5,339 nucleotides of DNA from Verrucomicrobiota bacterium (GCA_008932955.1 WBXE01000169.1:1-5339), one strand, 5' to 3'. Shown: positions 1 to 5,339, counted from the stretch's first letter. Made by a program: numbers and translations. The notes: generated from the letters alone by a model not told the origin.

Positions 1-1
1 G

Positions 2-160
2 CCGTTCACCGAACGCCAATTGCAATATATCGACGAGTACCGGCGCATTTTTGTAGTACACGCGACGCCGGGGGCCACCCAGCCATCCGTCACCACCATC
101 GTGGACACCGCGCCTGCCGTGTTACCGACGCACGGTCAAGCCACAGGTAAGCATGATTGA
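2..160 (+). CDS. C-terminal end of an unidentified protein (partial)
   Basis: An open frame enters from the left edge and ends at TGA 158-160, giving about 52 residues. It begins PFTERQLQYIDEYRRIFVVH and ends in a Pro/Thr-rich, probably flexible tail (APAVLPTHGQATGKHD). Third codon positions are mostly G or C, as in the other genes here, and the amphipathic start followed by a hydrophobic strand (IFVVH) looks like real protein rather than a shadow frame. I do not recognise a family and assign no function. It is the only plus-strand gene in the window and converges on the minus-strand remnant, with about 14 bp between the two stop codons. I see no clear hairpin terminator in that gap. The start lies outside the window. 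Confidence 0.55.
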   Translation, partial: PFTERQLQYIDEYRRIFVVHATPGATQPSVTTIVDTAPAVLPTHGQATGKHD

Positions 161-168
161 GGGCTGAC

Positions 169-302
169 CAGGGCTCAGTCTTTGATGGCGGCGGCCTGTT
201 GTGTGAAGAGGTCGTGGAGTTCGTCGGCGAGGGCCGGGCTGACCTGATTGCGCAGATGGCTCACCGCGGTGGTGTTGAGAAACTCGCGGCCGCGGCCGGC
301 GT
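169..302. repeat. Direct repeat copy 1 (134 bp), downstream of the TA cassette
   Basis: Aligned by eye at a constant offset of 918 bp with 1087-1220. I count about a dozen mismatches and no gaps. The similarity stops abruptly on both sides: it starts about 6 bp beyond the stop codon of the coding copy (plus-strand CAGG) and ends near 302. This is the copy in the remnant. Together with copy 2 it brackets the antitoxin and toxin genes in direct orientation. Confidence 0.9.
175..302 (-). pseudogene. 3'-end remnant of a paralogue of the large secreted protein gene
   Basis: Read on the minus strand, this stretch encodes a C-terminal tail matching residues 601-642 of the protein at 1093-3021 (for example REFLNTTAVSHLRNQ and ADELHDLFTQQAAAI), ending at a TGA (175-177) in the same place as the intact gene. 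DNA identity over 169-302 against 1087-1220 is about 91%, with no indels. Differing codons are a mixture of silent changes (F, A, A) and replacements (I to V, T to A, two S to G, and the last two residues GH to KD). The frame has no stop between the TAG at 343-345 and its own TGA, but there is no plausible full-length start, signal peptide or upstream domain, so it cannot make the parent protein. It is a truncated duplicate, stranded downstream of the toxin gene. The homology may continue to about 322, where the frame reads CFFEK. Confidence 0.8.
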
Positions 303-310
303 TGGGCTTT

Positions 311-763
311 TCAAAAAAGCACCCGCAGTCCCTCAGTTGCGGCTAGTATCCGTTGGTTGGTGTCAAAGGTGAGGAATTCCTTGGCTCCCAATTCCTGAGC
401 TGTTGCCACGTGGAGGATATCCATAGCGCGGTGCCCATGGGCGTCCGTGTAAAGCTCACTCAGGCGTTCCGCAGCCGCATGCACCTGTGGCCAAGGACAG
501 GGGATAATCACGACCGCGCCACTGACCAAATCCGCCTTCAGGTCGGCTAGCATTTTCATGCCTTGGGCTTTGGGGAATCCTTTGCTGGCATGCTGCCGGT
601 GCAGGCGTATCTGAAACCGCACCGATTGCCGGAACTCGAAGAGCAACAATGTCGTCACCTCCAAGGGTCCGGCCATCGTGGCGAAATAGGCCGCCGCCTG
701 AGCGGAGTTTTCCTGCAAGCGATAAAGCGCGTAAAGAAAGGAAGTGTCCGGGTAACAGGTCAT
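311..763 (-). CDS. PIN-domain ribonuclease toxin (VapC-like)
   Basis: A 150-residue PIN-domain protein, the usual length for a VapC-type toxin. Such toxins are Mg-dependent endoribonucleases that cut tRNA, rRNA or mRNA and are held inactive by the partner antitoxin. The expected acidic residues are all visible: D6 in the first strand (YPDTSFL), E43 (LLFEFRQS), D115 (HRAMDILHVATA) and D134 (FLTFDTNQ). The active site therefore looks intact; the RNA target cannot be read from sequence. The ATG at 761-763 overlaps the antitoxin stop as ATGA, so translation is probably coupled, and D6 needs a start this close. The last residues (LRVLF) and the TGA at 311-313 fall in a T-run next to, and possibly inside, the duplicated gene remnant, so the C-terminus may be foreign-derived. 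The family is clear; activity is inferred. Confidence 0.92.
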   Translation of the reverse strand: MTCYPDTSFLYALYRLQENSAQAAAYFATMAGPLEVTTLLLFEFRQSVRFQIRLHRQHASKGFPKAQGMKMLADLKADLVSGAVVIIPCPWPQVHAAAERLSELYTDAHGHRAMDILHVATAQELGAKEFLTFDTNQRILAATEGLRVLF

Positions 764-1023
764 CCCTCCTCGCCCTTCAGTTCCTCCGCACGCATCGCCG
801 CCACCTCCTTCAGGGTGAAGACCCGTTCACCCCAAGTCGCACGCAGGCGGGCCATGATGTCGGGTTTGGCGGGCTCGCCAGAGGCCAGCGGTGCCACCAG
901 CGCAGGCACCAGCGTGGCAATGATGCGTCCACGTTTGCTGATGGACACGGACTCGCCCTCATGAACCCATGCCTCAATACGAGGGAATTCATTGCGCAAT
1001 TCTCGAACGGATGCCGTCTTCAT
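760..1023 (-). CDS. Phd/YefM-type antitoxin
   Basis: An 87-residue antitoxin partnering the PIN toxin. The N-terminus (MKTASVRELRNEF) and the following GESVSISKRGRIIATLVP are typical of the Phd/YefM fold: a DNA-binding dimer, residues 1-42, that usually represses its own operon. Residues 50-87 are charged and helical (WGERVFTLKEVAAMRAEEL), the part that in this family wraps and blocks the toxin. I chose the ATG at 1021-1023 because it starts right at the family's conserved N-terminus; the frame extends to a GTG at 1044, which would add an atypical RQNWDH leader and overlap the predicted -10 box. It overlaps the toxin by 4 bp (ATGA). Phd-type antitoxins paired with PIN toxins are known, although VapB-type partners are more common. 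Confidence 0.9.
   Translation of the reverse strand: MKTASVRELRNEFPRIEAWVHEGESVSISKRGRIIATLVPALVAPLASGEPAKPDIMARLRATWGERVFTLKEVAAMRAEELKGEEG
764..771 (-). promoter_or_regulatory. Ribosome binding site of the toxin, inside the antitoxin's last codons
   Basis: On the minus strand the antitoxin's final codons (Lys-Gly-Glu-Glu-Gly) read GGGCGAGGAGGG and run straight into ATGA. The GAGG four bases before the ATG is a usable Shine-Dalgarno; the AGGAGG itself sits only one base away. The purine-rich Glu/Gly end of the antitoxin thus doubles as the toxin's ribosome binding site, which supports translational coupling. Confidence 0.6.
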
Positions 1024-1032
1024 GTGATCCCA

Positions 1033-1060
1033 ATTTTGTCTCACGTCATGGATTTGTCAA
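1033..1060 (-). promoter_or_regulatory. Predicted promoter of the TA operon
   Basis: On the minus strand a perfect -35 box TTGACA (1055-1060) is followed, after 16 bp, by CAAAAT (1033-1038, four of six matches to TATAAT). The -10 box ends only 9 bases before the antitoxin ATG at 1023, so the transcript would have a leader of only a few bases. The -35 lies inside a short palindrome (TTTG-A-CAAA, 1053-1061), a possible autorepressor site. It lies in the 69 bp between the large gene's stop and the antitoxin, so the TA pair probably has its own transcript. Strand, spacing and position all fit; activity is inferred. Confidence 0.55.
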
Positions 1061-1086
1061 ACCTAAATGCCAGTCGCAACCTCATT

Positions 1087-1220
1087 CAGGCCTCAGTGTC
1101 CGATGGCGGCGGCCTGTTGTGTAAAGAGGTCGTGGAGTTCGTCTGCGAGGGTCGGGCTAATCTGATTGCGCAGATGGCTCACGGCGGTGGTGTTGAGAAA
1201 CTCGCGGCTGCGGCTGGCAT
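1087..1220. repeat. Direct repeat copy 2 (134 bp), 3' end of the large gene
   Basis: The coding copy of the repeat: the last 42 codons of the large secreted-protein gene plus about 6 bp beyond its stop. It matches 169-302 without gaps at about 91%. Beyond 1220 this copy continues into the intact gene whereas copy 1 changes to unrelated or only weakly related sequence, so this is the parental type and copy 1 the truncated one. Confidence 0.9.
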
Positions 1221-3021
1221 GAGCAAACCAATCGACTTCTATCAGGATCTTGGGTCCCGCCGGGCTACTGATCACCGGATAGATCGGGTGGCTATGCGGG
1301 TCGCTGGTGTGGCTGCACACCGCCACGGTGGTCCAAGTGTGGCCGCGGGTCACCGTGAGAATGGCGGCGGCGGAAGTGGCCTTGCCGGCACCGCTGATTT
1401 CGTAGCTGAGGTTGCGCAACACCCGCGCCGGGCTGGTGTCCGGATCCAGCCAAGCAGTCAGTGCTAGGGCCTCGGCGACGTTGCCAGCTCGGATGGCGGC
1501 CAGCCAGGACTCGACGAGGCTGCGGGCTGCGGCCTCTGGCGGGGCGTTGCCAGGCGCGAGGGCGCTTACCTGCGTGCTGCCAGACAGGCCGCTGGTCCGC
1601 CAAGTATCGGCCCGGCGAGAGGCCTCGCCATCGGCCCAGGTTTTGGCGGCGAGCAGGTTGGCCGCGGCCGGCGCCTTGGGCAGAAAGCCGGCGAGCAAGT
1701 GCCAGCCGGCGGCCGCTTTTTCAAAAAAGCACACATGCACGTCCAAGCGGTCGGGTTCGCGCAGCGAAAAGTACTGGAAGCTGGCAGCCGCCACTGAGTC
1801 GGTCGCAAAAAATCCCAGCGCTAGCGGGTGGCGGATGCAGGCGGGATCGTGCAAGGCACCCCAGGCGCTGGCGGCCCGCAAACAGCCCAGGCGCGCGGTT
1901 GTTTTATCACCATCGAGATCGAGCATGGCCATCAGCGGTTCGAGGGTCGGCGCGTGGAGGGCTTGCTCGTAGGCGCTGAGGGCCGCCTGTGGCGTAGGCA
2001 AAGCTTGCAGGGGGATCGTGTGGCGCAGGGTGGCCGGATAGTTTGAGAGCCATGGGGTGTCCGGGTCATCGGCGGCGGGTATCTGGGGTTTCGCTGAAAC
2101 AAACCAAGGTGGCAGATTCACCTGCCAGAGGCCGTCGGCGGTTTTTTCCAGATTCAATTCGACGAGTTCCAATGGGAGCTGGGCCGGGTGGCCGGGGGCA
2201 GCGATGGGATCGAGGCAGGCGATGGCCAGCGAAGCGCTGCTCGCCTCGGTATTCTCTCTGACGACGCAGCGCAAAACCTCCGGCGCGACGAGCAGACGCC
2301 ACGGGCGTTTGGCAGTTTGGGGCTCAGCCGCGGCAGCTTCGGCGGCCTGCAGTCGCTTGTTCCAGTCTTCGGGCGGTTCGGGTTGCAGCCCGCCTAACAA
2401 GCCTAGCATGACCGGCAATTGCTGTTTGGCGCAGGCATCGAGGAAGCGCCGGGCGACGGTTGTGGGAGCGAGTTGGCGCAACTCCTCGGGTGGGAGCGCC
2501 ACGCTGATGGCTTGGCGCATGCGCTCGCCGGCTTGCTGTTGGATCGCGGCGAGTTCGACGGCTTGTTGTTCGAGCATCCAAGCCTCGAGGGCAGCGAGGC
2601 GTTGGCGCAGGCCCGGGGCGTAGCCGACGCCGCTATTTTCAAATGAGGCGAGCACCGGAGCAGGCCGCCAGGCATCGCCGTGTTTGATCAAGGCCACGGC
2701 GAACACGCGAAGGCGATTGGGATCGAAGCCGCCGACTTTGCGCACCAATACGGCGGCGAGGTTGGCGTCGATTTTGGTGCTACTGGCTTCCAAGGTGCCG
2801 TGGTCGAGATCGGCGGCGTTGCGTTCGAGGCGCCGGGCGATTTCACGGCGTTTGGGCTCGTCGGTATTGGCGGTGAGGTCGGTGTCGCCGCCGGGTTCGA
2901 TGTTGAGTTTGCCCGTCCGCACCTTGTCAAGAAACTCGACGGCCACTTGTGCCGGTTCGCGGGAACCGGCCAACGCCGCCCCGGTCATCGCAAGCATCAG
3001 GCAGAGGGATTTCACTGGCAC
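1093..3021 (-). CDS. Secreted orphan protein with four apparent NTF2-like repeats
   Basis: A 642-residue exported protein whose family I do not recognise. The start looks like a signal peptide (KSLCLMLAMTGAALA, cut near residue 18). The mature part seems to hold four diverged copies of one roughly 105-125-residue module, at about 22-126, 185-308, 342-447 and 493-600. Each opens with a helix beginning Pro/Ala then a hydrophobic heptad (PAQVAVEFLDKV, PTTVARRFLDAC, PQAALSAYEQAL, PEAAARSLVESW) and ends in alternating strands; in the first three these close with G-x-x-W or similar (GDAW, DGLW, AAGW). That layout resembles NTF2/SnoaL-like domains, but this is inference. Residues 136-176 look like a Gln/Ala-rich long helix, and 603-642 a helical tail, the part duplicated at 175-302. 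The start is GTG at 3019-3021; the in-frame GTG at 3013-3015 (reading MKSLCLM) is equally plausible and fits the promoter candidate better. No catalytic motif is seen. It may bind a ligand or a surface partner. Confidence 0.8.
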   Translation of the reverse strand: MPVKSLCLMLAMTGAALAGSREPAQVAVEFLDKVRTGKLNIEPGGDTDLTANTDEPKRREIARRLERNAADLDHGTLEASSTKIDANLAAVLVRKVGGFDPNRLRVFAVALIKHGDAWRPAPVLASFENSGVGYAPGLRQRLAALEAWMLEQQAVELAAIQQQAGERMRQAISVALPPEELRQLAPTTVARRFLDACAKQQLPVMLGLLGGLQPEPPEDWNKRLQAAEAAAAEPQTAKRPWRLLVAPEVLRCVVRENTEASSASLAIACLDPIAAPGHPAQLPLELVELNLEKTADGLWQVNLPPWFVSAKPQIPAADDPDTPWLSNYPATLRHTIPLQALPTPQAALSAYEQALHAPTLEPLMAMLDLDGDKTTARLGCLRAASAWGALHDPACIRHPLALGFFATDSVAAASFQYFSLREPDRLDVHVCFFEKAAAGWHLLAGFLPKAPAAANLLAAKTWADGEASRRADTWRTSGLSGSTQVSALAPGNAPPEAAARSLVESWLAAIRAGNVAEALALTAWLDPDTSPARVLRNLSYEISGAGKATSAAAILTVTRGHTWTTVAVCSHTSDPHSHPIYPVISSPAGPKILIEVDWFAHASRSREFLNTTAVSHLRNQISPTLADELHDLFTQQAAAIGH

Positions 3022-3023
3022 AA

Positions 3024-3032
3024 CTTATAGCA
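3024..3032 (-). promoter_or_regulatory. Possible extended -10 promoter of the large secreted-protein gene
   Basis: The minus strand reads TGCTATAAG: an extended TG motif plus TATAAG (five of six matches to TATAAT). No good -35 is found at 16-18 bp upstream (TTTCGC at 17 bp), which an extended -10 can tolerate. Transcription would begin around 3017, next to the GTG at 3015, giving a nearly leaderless mRNA; no Shine-Dalgarno is seen ahead of either GTG. A chance match is possible. Confidence 0.35.
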
Positions 3033-3078
3033 GTCGCGCCGCGCCTGCGAAAGCCCGGATTGCCGGAAATTTCTCCCC

Positions 3079-4188
3079 CTATTCGATGACCCGCAGCAAT
3101 TCCGGCAGGGCTCCGGGCACTCCTGCCAGGCGCGGGATGGCGTCCCAGGCATCGCGCTCACCAACGCTGCGCTGGAGCAGTCGGCGGGCGGTTTCTGCAC
3201 GATTTTGGGGTTCGGCAATGATTGCTTGCAGCGGGTCGCTGGCGGCTTGCCGGGTTAATTGCCAGGCGTGCTGGAAGCGGGTGTCCACCATGCCTTTGCG
3301 CTCGCCCCATTGCCGGCACTCGCCGCCGCGTAGGTCGGCCAGCCACACCCCGGTTTTGTTCGAGCGGGCGATCCACCAGTCGTCGGCAAAGGCCGCCACG
3401 CGCTTGGCATCTGGGGTGTCGGCTAGCGTGGCCAAAGCCTGGCGCTGGCGCGGGAAAACCGTCCAGCGTACTGGCGTGGAATACCATTCAAACACCGAGC
3501 GGTAGCCGACCCAGATTTCATCGCCGCGATCCACCAAGCCGCGCCACAGCAGGAGGTTCCACGGGCTGGGAGATTCCGTTAGCCGCGCGTACGAGCTGCC
3601 GCGGTGGGCCAAATCCGCGGTAAAACCGGCGGCGCTTGTCCACTTGGTCAAGCCCGCCAGCACCAGGTAGCCGCCGCACAGGCCCACGCCCCACCCCCAT
3701 CGGCGGCGACGTTTAATTTGCGCTTGTTTACTGCGCAACCCGATCAGACTCAGCAACATCACCAGCAGCGGCACGGCGAGCATGCCGTCACCCTGACCTA
3801 GCAATCCGCAGCCGACCCGCGGCCCCGGGTATGGCCACAGCACCTGCACGCCCGGCAGACTGAGGCTGTCGATGAGCAGGTGGCTAGTCCACACCAGGGC
3901 GATGAACCCGCCAGCCTGTGCTTGGGTCACCTTGGCGCGGCGGCATGGATTGGCCAGACTGCGCGGCAGGACCAGCGCCAACAGCAGCATCACCACCAGC
4001 GAATGACTGGCCACCAACGTCTGCGCCAGCCGCCCTGAAGTGGATAGAAAAAGCGCCAGCAGCGCGTCCAACAAATCTGGGGTGATCCCCAGCAGCAGGC
4101 CCCAGCCCAACGCCCGGATGCCCAGACGTTTGCCGAGCATGAGCTCGCCGAGCGCGGCGCCTGCGGCCGCTTGCGTGATCCAATTCAT
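3079..4188 (-). CDS. DUF457 / YdjM-like membrane protein, putative metal-dependent hydrolase
   Basis: A 369-residue inner-membrane protein of the DUF457 type (the YdjM/YbcI group), annotated as putative metal-dependent hydrolases because of conserved His/Asp motifs in the membrane half; the substrate is unknown. Visible motifs, in order: a Gly/Ala-rich start (NWITQAAAGAALGELMLGKR), PDLLD at 37-41, SHS at 61-63 and SHLLIDSLSLPG at 102-113 (H103, D107), then VLWPYPGPRVG. Hydrophobic stretches near 24-46, 60-76, 93-108, 135-151 and 166-181 suggest four or five membrane passes. From about 183 on it is soluble, with Trp-rich strands (SPSPWNLLLWRGLV; WVGYRSVFEWY) and helices to the end. I start at ATG 4186-4188, which begins exactly at the family N-terminus; a TTG at 4222-4224 would add 12 polar residues. 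It lies 64 bp after the ThuA gene and 57 bp before the large secreted-protein gene. The family call is firm, the chemistry is not. Confidence 0.85.
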   Translation of the reverse strand: MNWITQAAAGAALGELMLGKRLGIRALGWGLLLGITPDLLDALLALFLSTSGRLAQTLVASHSLVVMLLLALVLPRSLANPCRRAKVTQAQAGGFIALVWTSHLLIDSLSLPGVQVLWPYPGPRVGCGLLGQGDGMLAVPLLVMLLSLIGLRSKQAQIKRRRRWGWGVGLCGGYLVLAGLTKWTSAAGFTADLAHRGSSYARLTESPSPWNLLLWRGLVDRGDEIWVGYRSVFEWYSTPVRWTVFPRQRQALATLADTPDAKRVAAFADDWWIARSNKTGVWLADLRGGECRQWGERKGMVDTRFQHAWQLTRQAASDPLQAIIAEPQNRAETARRLLQRSVGERDAWDAIPRLAGVPGALPELLRVIE

Positions 4189-4252
4189 CCTACGCCAGCT
4201 TCCCGCGCTGCCCCGATTAGTCAACTGGAATCAGCTATACCTGTTCCGCGGC

Positions 4253-5116
4253 CTAGCGCAGGCTCACCGCATCGGGCTTGGGAAAGTCTGCGGGCACGGG
4301 TTGGGTCACCTTGCCGGTAGCGGCCCATTCGGTGCCGCGTTGCAGAGTGGTGATGAAGCCGACGCATTGCATGGCCTCGGTCCCGTGGCCGATCATGGTG
4401 TGGAACACGCGGCCCTTGCCGAAGTCGATGGCTATCAGCAGGGCCTCATGCTCGCCACTGCCGCCGAACTTCGTATCTGCGAAGGCGGTCGCCAGGATGG
4501 TCGCGTTTTTAGCTGGGCCGCGCATGAAATCGTAGAGTTCGTCGGCGGGGTGCAGCCAATTTTCCGGCAGACCAGCCATGATCGGGTGCTTGGGCGAGCG
4601 GGTTTCCAGCACGAACGGGTGCTGTGCGCCATGATGACCGACGGTGCCGGGCTGAGTATCGAGCACCTGCTTGCCATCTTTCCAGCGCAGGTAGGCACCC
4701 GACGTGTCATCGCGGCCACTCCAGCCGCCAACGGCAATCATCGCGTTGTAGGCCGGCCATTTCGGAAATGAATTATCGGCGGCATGCACCACCACCAAGC
4801 CGCCCCCGCCGGCGACGTATGCCTCAAATGCTTGGCACGTGGCATCGCTCCACATGGCCCCGTTGTAGTTCATCACCACGACCTTGTATTTGGCAAAATC
4901 CGGCTGGAATGCCGCCAGCTCCGGTCCATTGCCGCCGGGCGCGGTCGCCACCTCTACGCTGAACAGGCCGGTGGCTTCCAAGTCTTTCTTCATCACTGGA
5001 GTGGTGGCTTTCCAATCGTGGTTGTTTTGGCCATCAATAATGAGGGTGGGCAATGGGGCCGCCAGCACTGGAAGCACACTTGCGGCGAGTAACCATGCAG
5101 CACAAAGCGTTTTCAT
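4253..5116 (-). CDS. Secreted ThuA-domain protein
   Basis: A 287-residue ThuA-like protein (class I glutamine-amidotransferase-like fold). The family is named after a rhizobial trehalose-utilization gene; in PVC bacteria and Bacteroidetes many secreted copies are linked to carbohydrate use, with the reaction mostly unproven. A signal peptide is plain (AAWLLAASVLPVLAA, cut near residue 20). Family motifs follow in order: DGQNNHDW (28-35), MNYNGAMW (82-89), GGGGLVVVHAADNSF (103-117), HHGAQHPF (161-168), HPIMAGLP (177-184), DELYDFMRG (192-200) and the C-terminal EHEALLIAIDFGKGRVFHT with IGHG (222-245), then GTEWAATGKVT. Length covers a full single domain with no extra module. The turn where amidotransferases carry the nucleophile has His/Ala rather than Cys, as usual for ThuA, so amidotransferase activity is not expected. 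The ATG at 5114-5116 gives a complete signal peptide; no strong ribosome binding site precedes it. It may head a run with the two genes downstream. Confidence 0.92.
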   Translation of the reverse strand: MKTLCAAWLLAASVLPVLAAPLPTLIIDGQNNHDWKATTPVMKKDLEATGLFSVEVATAPGGNGPELAAFQPDFAKYKVVVMNYNGAMWSDATCQAFEAYVAGGGGLVVVHAADNSFPKWPAYNAMIAVGGWSGRDDTSGAYLRWKDGKQVLDTQPGTVGHHGAQHPFVLETRSPKHPIMAGLPENWLHPADELYDFMRGPAKNATILATAFADTKFGGSGEHEALLIAIDFGKGRVFHTMIGHGTEAMQCVGFITTLQRGTEWAATGKVTQPVPADFPKPDAVSLR

Positions 5117-5137
5117 AGAGGCTCAAGCTGGGAGGAG

Positions 5138-5246
5138 GCCAGACTGCTGGCAAGCGAAATCCTGCTGCAGCGGCAAATCGCTCTGTGTGACAAAATGCCA
5201 GGGAGTGCGGCAGCTCGCTGCCGCCCGGCCAAGCCAGCTTGCTGGC
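5138..5246. repeat. Cluster of REP-like palindromes
   Basis: Three short hairpins occur in about 110 bp: GCCAG-actg-CTGGC (5138-5151), GCGGCAGC-tc-GCTGCCGC (5207-5224, perfect 8-bp arms) and GCCAGC-tt-GCTGGC (5233-5246), plus a small palindrome GCTGCAGC (5164-5171). The first and third share a longer core, GCCAG-NN-TGCTGGC followed by RAGYG, suggesting copies of one element rather than chance. None is followed by a clean T-run in either direction, so they do not look like intrinsic terminators. Their form fits REP/BIME-type intergenic repeats. Confidence 0.55.
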
Positions 5247-5307
5247 GAGTGTTGCCTTGCCACGGGATGAGTGGTCTATGGAAAGCGGAAGTCTCCACGC
5301 ATTGGCT

Positions 5308-5334
5308 GCCCATGGGCGGCCGGCTCAAGCCGGC
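5308..5334. repeat. Palindrome pair at the right edge
   Basis: A perfect 10-bp palindrome GCCCATGGGC (5308-5317) is followed at once by a hairpin GCCGGC-tcaa-GCCGGC (5319-5334). Sequence differs from the cluster to its left but the style (GC-rich arms, 0-4 base loop) is the same. The window ends 5 bases later, so any continuation cannot be seen. Confidence 0.45.
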
Positions 5335-5339
5335 GCTCC

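Larger units (their letters stand above)
5117..5339. other. Gene-free right edge upstream of the ThuA gene
   Basis: No convincing coding frame. The open frames crossing it run through palindromes and match nothing I recognise. It must carry the promoter for the ThuA gene unless transcription enters from beyond the edge, but I could not find a well-spaced -35/-10 pair on the minus strand. Its main content is short GC-rich inverted repeats. Confidence 0.6.

Noticed and set aside
306..322. Hairpin-like GCTTTT...AAAAGC after the toxin, as a TA terminator
   Set aside because: The arms are A/T-rich with a tiny loop, and there is no T-run after it on the minus strand. The same sequence lies inside the large gene's coding region.
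157..372. 71-residue plus-strand frame over the remnant, similar to part of the frame near 1093-1220
   Set aside because: The similarity between the two plus-strand frames only reflects the DNA repeat; the conserved coding frame is on the minus strand.
169..1220. Direct repeats as attachment sites of an integrative element
   Set aside because: No integrase, recombinase or transposase is encoded between the repeats, and at 9% divergence and 134 bp they look like gene homology, not att cores.
649..1467. 272-residue plus-strand open frame across the antitoxin and the large gene's 3' end
   Set aside because: It is antisense to well-supported genes, with Arg/His/Pro-rich shadow composition and no recognisable motif. 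It arises from high GC.
2684..3505. 273-residue plus-strand open frame
   Set aside because: It spans the boundary between two solid minus-strand genes and is Arg/Ser-rich low-information sequence, typical of a complementary frame.
4040..4771. 243-residue plus-strand open frame
   Set aside because: It is antisense to both the DUF457 and ThuA genes, whose protein motifs are unmistakable.
5113..5328. 71-residue minus-strand frame upstream of ThuA
   Set aside because: It runs through several palindromes, has no recognisable domain, and overlaps the ThuA start codon in another frame.
5138..5334. CRISPR array
   Set aside because: The repeated units are short palindromes with irregular spacing and no constant repeat-spacer length.

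Overview
The window is GC-rich (roughly 60% by eye) and almost every gene lies on the minus strand. A secreted ThuA-like protein, a DUF457-type membrane protein, a large secreted orphan protein and a Phd/PIN toxin-antitoxin pair together suggest a Verrucomicrobiota or related PVC-group chromosome. This assignment rests on protein character only; no rRNA or marker gene is present.

Layout, left to right. Positions 2-160 (+) hold the C-terminal end of an unidentified protein. Converging on it is a minus-strand gene remnant (about 175-302), a roughly 91%-identical copy of the last 42 codons of the large gene at 1093-3021. Between the remnant and that large gene sits a compact toxin-antitoxin operon: antitoxin (760-1023), then PIN toxin (311-763), overlapping by ATGA. 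So the TA module lies exactly between two copies of the same gene 3' end. Next comes the large gene itself, whose product has a signal peptide and what look like four diverged copies of one domain. Upstream of it are a DUF457/YdjM-like membrane protein (3079-4188) and a secreted ThuA-domain protein (4253-5116). The right edge (5117-5339) has no convincing gene but is dense in short GC-rich palindromes resembling REP elements.

How the genes relate. ThuA, the DUF457 protein and the large secreted protein run the same way with gaps of 57-64 bp, so they could be co-transcribed, but the large gene also has a possible promoter of its own. No shared pathway is evident; all three products are exported or membrane-bound. 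The TA pair has its own good promoter candidate and looks like an independent accessory cassette. The most interesting features are the duplicated gene end flanking the TA cassette, with the toxin stop codon inside or touching the remnant, and the four-repeat architecture of the orphan protein. I do not see a convincing multi-gene novel system beyond these.
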